DNA of 64,000 nt, taken from the NCBI GenBank assembly GCA_016873115.1, contig VGYB01000002.1, positions 1 to 64,000 of the forward strand, written 5' to 3'. The stretch is from Planctomycetota bacterium (GTDB lineage: Bacteria; Planctomycetota; Phycisphaerae; Phycisphaerales; SM1A02). The position numbers and the translations under genes are program-made. The notes beneath the pieces are model-generated. The model saw only the letters and a list, made by a program, of their open reading frames with translations, had not been told where the DNA came from and did no database searches. This document shows positions 15,300-23,608 of this stretch, piece after piece. Position 1 is the first letter of the stretch, and each line of letters begins with the position of its first letter.

Positions 15300-16583
15300 A
15301 TGATGTTGACCACTGCCCGTGTCGCTGCCACGGTCCTTGCGTTCGGCCTGGCCATGCCGTGCCTTGCGCAGGACGGCGCACCCGATCCCAACGCCCCCAT
15401 GGCCGATCCGCTCGGCGCGCTCGCCGGACAGATGCCGGCCACCAACGCGTCCGGCTTCAACGACACCCAGAAGGATGCCGCCTCGGTCGCCAAGGGCCAG
15501 GCTGCGTTCGACGCGATGGTGAAGGCCTTCCGTGATGCGCCGTGGGTGACCGACACCTTCTCGTACACCGTGAAGACGCCCATGGGCGAGCAGAATGATT
15601 CGTTTGATCTCGTGGTCGGCCCCGAGGGCACGATGCAGATCAAGAACGAGCAGATGGGGATCTACGCCGTCGATGGCAAGCTCAACATGGTCGTTCCGTC
15701 CAATGAGAAGAAGTACCTCTCGCAGCCGATCGATGGTTCCGTGGCCAAGACGCTTTCGGGCATGGGGCTTGAACTGCCCATGCCGCATGTCAAGCTCCGC
15801 GACACTTCAGTTCCTCCGATCAGCGCGATGAAGCTCATGGTGCTCGTGGAGCCCAAGATCGCTGGCTTCCGCTCGAGCGACGCCGGCAACGAGATCCTGT
15901 TCACTGATGAGCGTGGTGATGTGCTCGTGGTCACGGATGCCAAGACCAACCTGCCGTCGGCGATGAAGCTCGTCTTCACGCCCGAGGGCGCCCCTCCGGG
16001 CTTCACGATGGGCATCGATTTCGCCATGGCTCCCAAGTCGGCTGAGTCCGGCACCGTTTCGTTCAACCCAGGGGAACGCAAGGCCGTGACCAGCATGGGC
16101 GAGCTCGAAACGCTCGTCGGCACCGGCGACGCCGCTCCGGCGTTCTCGCTCAAGGACTTCGACGGCACGTCCGTCGAGCTCGCGTCCTTGAAGGGACGCG
16201 TGGTCGTGATCGACTTCTGGGCGACATGGTGCGGTCCGTGCCGCAAGGGCCTGCCGCTGATCGAGAAGGTCGCCCAGTGGGCCGGCGAGAAGAAGTTCCC
16301 CGTGACGGTGCTCGGGATCAACACCTGGGAAGAGCAAGGCCCCCAGGATCCGCAGGAAGCCGTTCTCGCCAAGGTCAAGGACTTCTGGGCCAAGCAGGCC
16401 TTCACCTTCCCCTCGCTGCGCGATGTGAATGGTGAGTACATCAAGCAATACGGCTTCAACGGCATCCCAGCGACCGTCGTGATCGGAACCGATGGCGTGG
16501 TCGCGAAGATCCACTCGGGCTTCGCCCCGACGCTCGATGCCGACTTGCAGAAGGAGATCGAGGCGCTGCTCGCCAAGAAGTGA
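15300..16583 (+). CDS. secreted TlpA-type thioredoxin with N-terminal LolA-like domain
   Basis: A 427-residue exported protein. A signal peptide ends near AMPCLA; about 50-250 is a LolA/DUF2092-like beta domain; about 280-427 is a TlpA/ResA-like thioredoxin with the redox motif WATWCGPCRK and the cis-Pro segment FNGIPATVV. It should act as a thiol-disulfide reductase outside the cytoplasm. GGAG lies six bases before ATG 15300. The next gene encodes a paralogue of the middle domain without the thioredoxin. Confidence 0.85.
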   Translation: MMLTTARVAATVLAFGLAMPCLAQDGAPDPNAPMADPLGALAGQMPATNASGFNDTQKDAASVAKGQAAFDAMVKAFRDAPWVTDTFSYTVKTPMGEQNDSFDLVVGPEGTMQIKNEQMGIYAVDGKLNMVVPSNEKKYLSQPIDGSVAKTLSGMGLELPMPHVKLRDTSVPPISAMKLMVLVEPKIAGFRSSDAGNEILFTDERGDVLVVTDAKTNLPSAMKLVFTPEGAPPGFTMGIDFAMAPKSAESGTVSFNPGERKAVTSMGELETLVGTGDAAPAFSLKDFDGTSVELASLKGRVVVIDFWATWCGPCRKGLPLIEKVAQWAGEKKFPVTVLGINTWEEQGPQDPQEAVLAKVKDFWAKQAFTFPSLRDVNGEYIKQYGFNGIPATVVIGTDGVVAKIHSGFAPTLDADLQKEIEALLAKK

Positions 16584-16615
16584 GCGCATCGATCGCACGA
16601 CTCAGGCGGGCGGCC

Positions 16616-16652
16616 TAGACTCTGGTCTGGACCGCCCGCTGTCGTTGGAGGA
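16616..16652 (+). promoter_or_regulatory. promoter and ribosome-binding site
   Basis: TAGACT (16616-16621) is a -10-like element, and GGAGGA (16647-16652) is a strong Shine-Dalgarno five bases before the ATG at 16658. The gene therefore has a normal leader of about 30 bases. Confidence 0.5.
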
Positions 16653-16657
16653 ACACC

Positions 16658-17446
16658 ATGCTTGCCGCCGTTGCCGCATCGCTTGTCGTCGTGATCCCAC
16701 CGCCCGCGATGAACGCGGATGGCTGGGATGCATCGGTCCGCACCCCGGAGTCGATTGCCGCGGCCACCAAGGCCATCGAGCGCGCCGAGTCCGCGTGCCG
16801 CGCGCTCGGTGATGCCGTCATCACCGAGACCAACGCCGCTCGCGAAGGCAGCGAGACGGTGCGCTGGGAATCCCGCGCTGCCGCCCGCGCCTGGTCCTTT
16901 CGCGGCGAGCGGGGCATCGAGGTCGTGGGGGTTGATGACACGGCCTTCGTGACCATCGATGCGCTCCCCGGGCAGATGGCGCTCGTCGAGTGCGCGAAGG
17001 GATGCCGCGAATCGTTCGCGGAAGCAGGGATCATCCTGCCCGTCATGGCCTCGGTTCGATTGGGCAGTTCCCTTGCCGACGCGGCCTGGAAGGATGAGCT
17101 TCCTGATGCCGTGGTGGCCGGATCGCGAACCACCGATGCGGGGACCGAGGTCTTGCTCATCGATGCCGCTGGCGGCGGCGATGTGCTCGTGCAGTTCGAC
17201 GGCGTGACCGGCCTGCCGGTTCGAGTCCGTGTGGCGCGACGGCTCCCCGAGGGGATCTCGCATCCGGCGCTGAAGGCATCGCAGGTCATCGAGTGGTCGT
17301 GGACGGGCAAGGTTCGCCCCGTCGAGGCCAAGCCCGTGGCCATCACGAAGCCCAATCGCACCATGGCGGCCTCGCTGAAGGCGTTGCTCGACCAACTCGA
17401 CCCTGCCCCGCGCCGCGTTCCGCTGCCTGCGGACCACAAGCCGTGA
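16658..17446 (+). CDS. secreted LolA-like domain protein, paralogue of the upstream TlpA N-terminal domain
   Basis: A 262-residue protein with a short hydrophobic N-terminus (LAAVAASLVVVIPP) suggesting export. Its core AGSRTTDAGTEVLL ... GLPVRVRVARRLPEG aligns by eye with AGFRSSDAGNEILF ... NLPSAMKLVFTPEG in the preceding gene product, so the two look like tandem relatives. No thioredoxin motif is present. Function unknown; lipid or hydrophobic-ligand binding is a guess from the fold. Its stop overlaps the GTG start of the FAD/Fe-S gene (GTGA). Confidence 0.65.
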   Translation: MLAAVAASLVVVIPPPAMNADGWDASVRTPESIAAATKAIERAESACRALGDAVITETNAAREGSETVRWESRAAARAWSFRGERGIEVVGVDDTAFVTIDALPGQMALVECAKGCRESFAEAGIILPVMASVRLGSSLADAAWKDELPDAVVAGSRTTDAGTEVLLIDAAGGGDVLVQFDGVTGLPVRVRVARRLPEGISHPALKASQVIEWSWTGKVRPVEAKPVAITKPNRTMAASLKALLDQLDPAPRRVPLPADHKP

Positions 17447-20400
17447 CCGCTGTCCCGGCGTCGCTCACGATCCACGGTGCGCCCGCTCCCGAGGGTGAAC
17501 AGCTCGCGCAGCTCGCCGGCCAGGTCCCGGGCATCGAGGTGCTCACCTCGCGCCACGATCGCATGCTCTATGCGACGGATGCGAGCATCTACCAGGTCGA
17601 GCCGCTGGGCGTGGTCCTGCCGCGGACCACGGAAGCGGGCGCCGAGGCGGCATGCTGGCTCGTGGAGCGGGGCATCCCGCTGCTGCCGCGCGGGGGCGGG
17701 ACGGCGCTGGCTGGGCAGACCGTCAATCGAGCGGTCGTGATTGATTTCAGCAAGCACTGCCGCACCATCGAGTCGATCGACATCGAGTCCCGCCGCGCGA
17801 TCGTGCAGGCGGGTGTGGTGCTCGACCAGCTCAATGCAGCGCTCGCCCCGCATGGGCTCATGTTCGGTCCCGATGTCGCGACCTCGAGCCACGCCACGAT
17901 CGGTGGCATGGTCGGCAACAACTCGGCGGGGGCCAACAGCATCCTCTACGGCCGGACCGTCGAGAACCTGATCGCGCTGCACGTCGCGCTGCCCGATGGG
18001 AGCGTGACCTGGCTGCGGGAAGGCGGTTCCGTGGACGATCCGATCCAGGCAGAACTCGCTGCGCGGCTCTGGTCGATCATCGAGCCGGTGGCCGCGGAGA
18101 TCGAGGCGCGGATTCCCACCATCATTCGGCATGTCGATGGCTACAACCTTGACCTCTTCCTCAAGCAGGTCCGTGCGAGCACGCCTGGCACCTTCGATCG
18201 CGTGAACCTGGCGCACATCGTGTGCGGGTCCGAGGGAACGCTCTGCACCGTCCTTCGTGCGGAGCTGGCGCTCGTGCCTCGGCCGGCCCATCGCGGCCTG
18301 GCGATCCTCGGCTTCCCCTCGATCGATGACGCCCTGGCCAGTCTCAGCGCGCTGCTCGCGACGGGGCCATCGGCGGTCGAACTGGTCGATGAGGTCATCC
18401 TCAAGATGGCCCTGCGCAATCGTGAGTACGCGGGCTATGTGCATGTGATGCCGCAGCCCAGGGCGGGTGAACTCGGCGCGGTGCTCTATGTGCAGTACTT
18501 CGGGGACGACTTGGATGCGGTTCGAAGGCGTTGCGATGCGGTAGCCAGCCTCGTTCCCGCCGCCGCGCACCGGACCTGCGTCGATGCAGCATCGATGGAG
18601 CAGGCTTGGAAGCTGCGCAAGGCAGGGGAGCCGCTTCTGCATGGCGTACCGGGTGCGCGCAAGCCAGTCACCTTCGTCGAGGACACGGCCGTCGACCCCT
18701 CACGATTGCCCGCCTTCGTGAGGGAGTTCAGGGCGATCGTCGAGCGGCACGGCACCACGGCGGCCTACTACGCGCACGCCTCGGTGGGGTGCCTGCACAT
18801 CAGGCCGCTCATCGCGCTCGATGACGAGGCGGACCTTGCGGTCATGCGCGCCATCGCCGTCGAGGTGGCCGAGCTCGTGGCGCGTCACCACGGTGCGCTC
18901 AGCGGGGAGCATGGCGATGGCCGTGTGCGTACCCCACTCCTCCGGATCGTGCTGGGCGATGCCGTGTGCTCGGCACTGGTTTCGGCGAAGGCGGTGTTCG
19001 ACCCGGATGGCCTGATGAATCCGGGCAACATCGTGGACCATGCCGATCCTGCCCGGATCACCACGCATCTGCGTGTCCGTCCGCATGATGCCTTCGTCGG
19101 GGTCCCTCCCCGTGCGACCTTCTTCAGGTTCACGGCCGAGGAGGGGCTGGAGCATGCAGCCTCGCAGTGCAACGGTGCGGGGATCTGCCGGCGCACCACT
19201 CCGGGCGGCACCATGTGCCCCTCGTACCGAGTCCTCCTGGACGAGCGCCACACCACGCGCGGCCGTGGCAATGCGCTGCGCCTGGCGATCACGGGCCAGC
19301 TCGGTGATGGACGCGCCTCATGGTCCGACCCGGCGACGCAGGAAACACTCTCGCTCTGCCTCTCCTGCAAGGCGTGCGCAAGCGAGTGCCCAAGCAATGT
19401 CGACCTGGCCAAGATCAAGGCGGAGTACACCGCGCAAGGGTTTGCCGAGCGCGGCACGATTCCTTGGCGCATTCGGCTCCGTGGCCGCGTACGCGGGCTG
19501 CAGCGGCTCGGCAGCCGCATGGCGCCCATCGCCAACGCCATGGCCGGCATCGTGCCGCTCAGGCGACTCCTGCAGTCGGTGCTCGGTCTGACCACCGATC
19601 GGCCGCTGCCGCTGTTCGGCAAGGATGCGGCGCTGCGCATGCGCGGCGTGCCGCAACCGACCGACGCTCCGACGGTGCTGCTCTTCGGTGACTGCTTCAC
19701 GCAGTACGGCGAGAGCGATGTGGCGATGGATGCCGTCGCCGTGCTCAACGCCTTCGGCTACCGCGTGGTGCTTGCCGATGCCGGGTGCTGCGCCCGGTCG
19801 CTCATCTCGACCGGCATGCTCGCCGAGGCGCTCTCGACGGTGCCACGCACCGCCCGTGCGCTGCGCGAATCGATCGAGCGCGAGCGCGCCGTCGCGGTCC
19901 TCATGCTCGAGCCGTCGTGCATGAGCGCAGTCATCGATGATTGGCAGGATCTGTCGCTGCCGCCTGCGTCGACCGACGATGCCCGAGCCGTTGCGTCGCT
20001 CGTCGATTCGGTCGAGGGCTTCCTCGAGCGCCGATGGTCCGACCACCCGCAGCGTCCGTTGCCTGCACCTGGCATCGACGAGTCGATCGCCGTGCACCTG
20101 CACTGCCACCAGAAGGCCCTCTGGGGCGGTGCCACCACGATGGGGCTCCTGCGTCGCTTCTATCCGCGCACGGAGCAATTGGGAACCGGATGCTGTGGGA
20201 TGGCGGGGGCGTTCGGTTACGACGCCGACACGGCGGGCCTGTCGGTTCGCATCGCCGAGCAGGACCTGCTTCCGGCCGTGGCGGCGCGGCCAGCGTCCCT
20301 CGTGTGCGCACCCGGCACCAGCTGCCGCCATCAGGTCCTGGACCTTGCCGGACGCAGCGCGTCGCACCCCATCAGCCTCGTGCGCCGGGCGTTGCGCTAG
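17443..20400 (+). CDS. FAD-binding and 4Fe-4S oxidoreductase (GlcD/D-lactate dehydrogenase type fusion)
   Basis: A 985-residue fusion. Residues about 45-250 form the FAD-binding PCMH domain (PRGGGTALAGQ, NNSAGANSILYG), about 260-535 the FAD-oxidase C domain ending SGEHGDGRVR and DPDGLMNPGNIV, about 570-655 two Fe-S motifs (CNGAGIC from Cys576, CLSCKACASECP from Cys639), and about 740-985 the CCG-type domain with GCCGMAGAFGYD. Such proteins, like YdiJ, oxidise 2-hydroxy acids such as D-lactate or 2-hydroxyglutarate and pass electrons to the chain; the exact substrate is unknown. GTG start coupled to the upstream stop. Confidence 0.88.
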   Translation: MTAVPASLTIHGAPAPEGEQLAQLAGQVPGIEVLTSRHDRMLYATDASIYQVEPLGVVLPRTTEAGAEAACWLVERGIPLLPRGGGTALAGQTVNRAVVIDFSKHCRTIESIDIESRRAIVQAGVVLDQLNAALAPHGLMFGPDVATSSHATIGGMVGNNSAGANSILYGRTVENLIALHVALPDGSVTWLREGGSVDDPIQAELAARLWSIIEPVAAEIEARIPTIIRHVDGYNLDLFLKQVRASTPGTFDRVNLAHIVCGSEGTLCTVLRAELALVPRPAHRGLAILGFPSIDDALASLSALLATGPSAVELVDEVILKMALRNREYAGYVHVMPQPRAGELGAVLYVQYFGDDLDAVRRRCDAVASLVPAAAHRTCVDAASMEQAWKLRKAGEPLLHGVPGARKPVTFVEDTAVDPSRLPAFVREFRAIVERHGTTAAYYAHASVGCLHIRPLIALDDEADLAVMRAIAVEVAELVARHHGALSGEHGDGRVRTPLLRIVLGDAVCSALVSAKAVFDPDGLMNPGNIVDHADPARITTHLRVRPHDAFVGVPPRATFFRFTAEEGLEHAASQCNGAGICRRTTPGGTMCPSYRVLLDERHTTRGRGNALRLAITGQLGDGRASWSDPATQETLSLCLSCKACASECPSNVDLAKIKAEYTAQGFAERGTIPWRIRLRGRVRGLQRLGSRMAPIANAMAGIVPLRRLLQSVLGLTTDRPLPLFGKDAALRMRGVPQPTDAPTVLLFGDCFTQYGESDVAMDAVAVLNAFGYRVVLADAGCCARSLISTGMLAEALSTVPRTARALRESIERERAVAVLMLEPSCMSAVIDDWQDLSLPPASTDDARAVASLVDSVEGFLERRWSDHPQRPLPAPGIDESIAVHLHCHQKALWGGATTMGLLRRFYPRTEQLGTGCCGMAGAFGYDADTAGLSVRIAEQDLLPAVAARPASLVCAPGTSCRHQVLDLAGRSASHPISLVRRALR

Positions 20401-20403
20401 GAT
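20398..20403 (+). promoter_or_regulatory. -10-like TAGGAT overlapping a stop codon
   Basis: TAGGAT begins at the TAG stop of the oxidoreductase gene and ends six bases before the response-regulator ATG at 20410. There is no Shine-Dalgarno. It looks like a leaderless promoter embedded at the gene junction. Confidence 0.55.
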
Positions 20404-20409
20404 CGCCGC

Positions 20410-20892
20410 ATGGCTTCCGAAGGATCCGACGCTCTTGACCTGGGCCTCGACCCGTCCGCGGCGGGGGTGGACCTGGCTGCCGGCAAGGTGCTCATCGTCG
20501 ACGACAACCAGCAGAACCTCGAGTTGATCCAGGCCTACATGGAGTCGCTCCCGTGCCGCCTCGAAGTCGCCACCGACGGTGCAGAAGCCATGGCCTCGAT
20601 CGGGCGCGAGCAGCCCGACCTGGTGTTGCTGGATGTCATGATGCCGCGCATGTCCGGCTTCGAGGTCTGCCAGAAGCTCAAGGGGAATCCCGCGACGCGC
20701 GACATCGTGGTCATCATGGTCACCGCGCTCCACGAGGTCTCGGACATGGAGCGTGCGGTCGAGTGCGGCTGCGACGACTTCGTGAGCAAGCCCGTCAACA
20801 AGGTCGAGCTGCTGGCCCGGGTGAAGGGCCTGCTGGCGCTGCGGCTCTTGAAGAAGCGCCTGGCCGACTACATGCGCGACCAGCGCACCTGA
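20410..20892 (+). CDS. single-domain response regulator (CheY-like)
   Basis: A 160-residue receiver protein: acidic pocket Asp31-Asp32 (VLIVDDNQQN), phospho-acceptor Asp75 (LVLLDVMMPRMSGFEV), Thr105 (IMVTAL) and Lys127 (FVSKPVN). A 25-residue N-terminal extension precedes the domain and a basic helix follows it. No output domain is present, and no histidine kinase gene lies in the window, so it must act through a partner encoded elsewhere. Confidence 0.9.
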   Translation: MASEGSDALDLGLDPSAAGVDLAAGKVLIVDDNQQNLELIQAYMESLPCRLEVATDGAEAMASIGREQPDLVLLDVMMPRMSGFEVCQKLKGNPATRDIVVIMVTALHEVSDMERAVECGCDDFVSKPVNKVELLARVKGLLALRLLKKRLADYMRDQRT

Positions 20893-20935
20893 CGCGACGC
20901 CCCTTCGGGGGGAACCATCGATCCACCGTACGACA

Positions 20936-20960
20936 GCGGCCCGCCATGGTGGCGGGCCGC
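20936..20960. terminator. strong GC-rich hairpin between convergent genes
   Basis: GCGGCCCGCC (20936-20945) pairs perfectly with GGCGGGCCGC (20951-20960) around ATGGT. No T-run follows on either strand. Its place between two convergent stop codons suggests a bidirectional termination or mRNA-stabilising stem. A smaller CCCC-TTCG-GGGG tetraloop hairpin lies at 20900-20911. Confidence 0.6.
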
Positions 20961-20986
20961 GTTCGTTGCGGGGTTGTCGGTAGGTC

Positions 20987-21187
20987 TCAGGCTGCGATGC
21001 GCATCACGACCGGCGGGGTGTCGCCTTCGCGTAGCCAGACGCTGTCGGCGCCGCGAGGCGTGCAGGCATGGTGCAGGTGGTCGAGGTAGCGCCGGAGATC
21101 CTCACTGTCGAACAGTTCGAGCCAGTCGCGGCCTGCGCTCGGGTTCAGGTCGGTGATCTCGTCGATGAGGTAGTCCTTGTCGAGCAT
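20987..21187 (-). CDS. small hypothetical protein
   Basis: A 66-residue acidic protein starting LDKDYLIDEITDLNPSAGRD. AGGAGG lies four bases before ATG 21187, which fixes the start. The helical stretch RDWLELFDSEDLRRYLDHLHH suggests an amphipathic helix. I do not recognise a family. It is a monocistronic gene: the POT transporter upstream ends in its own terminator. Confidence 0.6.
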   Translation of the reverse strand: MLDKDYLIDEITDLNPSAGRDWLELFDSEDLRRYLDHLHHACTPRGADSVWLREGDTPPVVMRIAA

Positions 21188-21239
21188 GGTGCCTCCTGTG
21201 GCGTGCCCGTTGCATCGGTCGCGCAAAACGGGCGTGTTG

Positions 21240-21260
21240 AAAAAACGGCGCGTTTCGCCG
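21240..21260 (-). terminator. intrinsic terminator of the POT transporter gene
   Basis: On the minus strand CGGCG and CGCCG form a 5-bp stem with a 5-base loop, immediately followed by TTTTTT (21240-21245). It lies 66 bases after the POT gene stop. This is the only textbook stem plus T-run I found in the window. Confidence 0.75.
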
Positions 21261-21325
21261 GGGATTCCGTTCAATCGGATCGATGGATGGGTGGTCGCTT
21301 CGGCGCACCCACTACAGGTTGTGGA

Positions 21326-22972
21326 TCAGCCGTCGGCGGCCTCGGGATGGCTGGTTGCAGGCAGCACATCGCGGTACCGGTAGAAGCGGCTCGCCACCAT
21401 GAACACCAGCGTCGCGCCGAGCATGAGTGCCGAGAAGAACCAGTAGTAGTCGGCTCCCACCAGTGTGCTGTTGCCGTCGGCGTCCTTCGTGAGCCGGTTG
21501 ACGAGCGCGGTCAGCACATTGCCGGCGGAGACCGAGAGCAGCCACAGGCTCATCACGATCGACTTCATCGATGCCGACGCCTGCGTGTAACTGAATTCGA
21601 GGCCCGTGATCGACACCATGACCTCGGCAGCGGTAATCACGAGGTAGGCCAGCAGCTGCCAGGCGATGCTCGGCCACTGTGCGTCCAGACGGGACCCATC
21701 CTTCCCAATGACGATGCCTCCCGAGGCGATCGTGTCGGCCATCCTGGCATCGCGTTCGGTGCCTGCGGGCTGGGTTCCCAATGCTTCCAGTGCCGCGGCT
21801 GCGGCGTTGCGCTCGACTTCCCGGAGCGCGACGGTGGTCTTGGCCAGGTCGATGCCATCGGCGGCAACGATCGGCGCGACGCTCGCCCGGAAGGCGACCT
21901 CCTCCTGGTCGATCAGGCGCTGCGCATGGGCCGAGATGGCGAATGCGCCGACCGTCAGGGCGAATCCCATGCCGATCTTGCGCAGCGGCGTCAGCGTCAC
22001 CACCTTGCCCATGGCGGGGTAGATGACATACGCGAAGAGCGGCACGAAGATGAGGATCAGGAGGGGGTTCACGGCCTGAATCTGGCTCTCGAGCCAACGG
22101 CGGCCCAGGAAGTTGCAGTCCATCTGGCTGGCCTGGAGCACCCACGCGCTGCCGGTCTGGTCGTAGAGCGACCAGAAGACAGCGACGAAGGCATAGACCA
22201 TCACCAATCGGAGGATGGCCGAGCGCCCCTCGGGCGCGGTGGCTTCATGCAGGAAGGCGAAGCCCTGCGGAGGCAGGTGCGCATAGCGCTTGCGGCCGAG
22301 CCAGAAGACGAATGTGGCGATCGCCATGAGCACGCCCGGAATGCCGAAGGCCCAGCCCGGACCGTGGTTCTTCAGCAGCCAGGGCGTGAGCAGCGTGCTG
22401 AAGAACGATCCGAAATTGATCGAGAAGTAGAACCATCCGAAGACCCGGCTCATCAAGTGGCCGTTGCGGCGGCAGAACTGGTCACCCACATGGGCCGATA
22501 CGCAGGGCTTGATCCCGCCCGACCCGCAGGCGACCAGGAAGAGGCCTGCCATGAGCCAGCCACGGGGGTCGAGCGTGGCTTGCAGCGCTGCCGAGGGCAG
22601 GTCGATGCACGCCAGGGCGGCGTGGCCCAGGCAATACACCATCGACAGGATCATGATGGTGCGGTACTTGCCCAGCAGCGCATCGGCGATGAGTGCACCA
22701 AGCACCGGGAAGAAGTAGGCGCTCGCCACGAACCAGGCGACCCACTCGCGGGCCTCCGTTTCGGTCATGTAGTTCGGGGTACCCGTTGCGCTCAGCATGT
22801 ACTGCGTCATGAAGACCGCGAGGATCGTCTTCATGCCGTAGAAGCTGAAGCGCTCCGCGGCCTCGTTCCCGATGATGAACGGGATGCCCGGCGGCATGCG
22901 GTCCGTGTCGAGCGGGGCGGTGCGGTACGCACCGCTGGCGGCTGGTGCAGGACTGTTCGTGAGGTTGGGCAT
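21326..22972 (-). CDS. POT/PTR family proton-dependent oligopeptide transporter
   Basis: A 548-residue integral membrane protein with about 12-14 helices. The POT hallmarks are GNEAAERFSFYGMKTIL in the first helix (ExxERFxYYG type), GGIKPCVSAHVGDQF and the FYFSINFGS segment (FYxxINxG motif). It should import di- and tripeptides with protons. A hydrophilic stretch of about 80 residues (about 365-445) lies between two helices in the C-terminal half. TACGCT sits six bases before the ATG. A terminator follows. Confidence 0.88.
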   Translation of the reverse strand: MPNLTNSPAPAASGAYRTAPLDTDRMPPGIPFIIGNEAAERFSFYGMKTILAVFMTQYMLSATGTPNYMTETEAREWVAWFVASAYFFPVLGALIADALLGKYRTIMILSMVYCLGHAALACIDLPSAALQATLDPRGWLMAGLFLVACGSGGIKPCVSAHVGDQFCRRNGHLMSRVFGWFYFSINFGSFFSTLLTPWLLKNHGPGWAFGIPGVLMAIATFVFWLGRKRYAHLPPQGFAFLHEATAPEGRSAILRLVMVYAFVAVFWSLYDQTGSAWVLQASQMDCNFLGRRWLESQIQAVNPLLILIFVPLFAYVIYPAMGKVVTLTPLRKIGMGFALTVGAFAISAHAQRLIDQEEVAFRASVAPIVAADGIDLAKTTVALREVERNAAAAALEALGTQPAGTERDARMADTIASGGIVIGKDGSRLDAQWPSIAWQLLAYLVITAAEVMVSITGLEFSYTQASASMKSIVMSLWLLSVSAGNVLTALVNRLTKDADGNSTLVGADYYWFFSALMLGATLVFMVASRFYRYRDVLPATSHPEAADG

Positions 22973-22978
22973 TCCCGC

Positions 22979-22984
22979 AGCGTA
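22979..22984 (-). promoter_or_regulatory. -10-like TACGCT of the POT transporter gene
   Basis: On the minus strand TACGCT ends six bases before the ATG at 22972, without a Shine-Dalgarno: another leaderless-type start. It lies in the short gap after the stop of the upstream lipoprotein gene. Confidence 0.5.
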
Positions 22985-22990
22985 GCGGGA

Positions 22991-23608
22991 TCAGTCCCGG
23001 GCGTCGGTGGCAGCGAGTTCGACGCCGGCAGGCAGATCGGTCCCCGCATCGACCCATCGGATCGCACCGAGCGCATTGGTCACGCGCTGCGTGGCAGCCC
23101 GACGCATGCGACGGGCCTGCGCCTCGTTGCGATCGACGGAGAACTCGCCGAGCAGCTCTGCGGGGGTGAGCCGATCGACGAATCCCCTCGTGCGCGCAAT
23201 CAGTCGCAGGTCCGAGCCCTCGACCTCGAGCGACATCGAGCCGGATTCAGGGCTGCCTGAGACCGCTGCGAATCCGCCGCCGCCGTACAGGCCCGCTTCG
23301 CCATCGCTCAGCACCAGGAGCCGCAATGAGACATTGGTGCTCGTGGGATCGATGGCGGTTCGACCGGGCAGCGGACTCCAGAGGAATCCAACATGAAGAA
23401 CCTGCCCGCTGACGGCATCATCGGATTCCAGGCGTGACGGTTCGATGTCCGTGAGCACGATCGAAGCTCCGGCTTCCTCGACGCTGAATGAGGCGGCGAC
23501 TGGCGAGAGGCCGAGGACTTCAGGGGCCCCGCCCAGTCGATGGACCTGGATCGGTGCCGCCGTTCCACACCCAGCAGCAAGCAGGGCGATCCACGCGAAG
23601 CGCTTCAT
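22991..23608 (-). CDS. lipoprotein of unknown function
   Basis: A 205-residue protein with a lipoprotein signal, WIALLAAGC, lipid-acceptor Cys14. The mature part is beta-strand-rich with a Gly-rich loop (GLYGGGGFAAVSG) and a basic helix near RRMRRAATQRVTNAL. No family is recognised. The ATG overlaps the stop of the amidohydrolase-like gene, making it the last gene of an operon beginning with dxs. Confidence 0.65.
   Translation of the reverse strand: MKRFAWIALLAAGCGTAAPIQVHRLGGAPEVLGLSPVAASFSVEEAGASIVLTDIEPSRLESDDAVSGQVLHVGFLWSPLPGRTAIDPTSTNVSLRLLVLSDGEAGLYGGGGFAAVSGSPESGSMSLEVEGSDLRLIARTRGFVDRLTPAELLGEFSVDRNEAQARRMRRAATQRVTNALGAIRWVDAGTDLPAGVELAATDARD

Noticed and set aside
21068-23260. 730-aa plus-strand open frame opposite the POT transporter
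   Set aside because: It is the antisense shadow of the POT gene and the small protein; composition is His/Glu/Arg-rich low complexity and no motif fits, while the minus strand has clear POT motifs.
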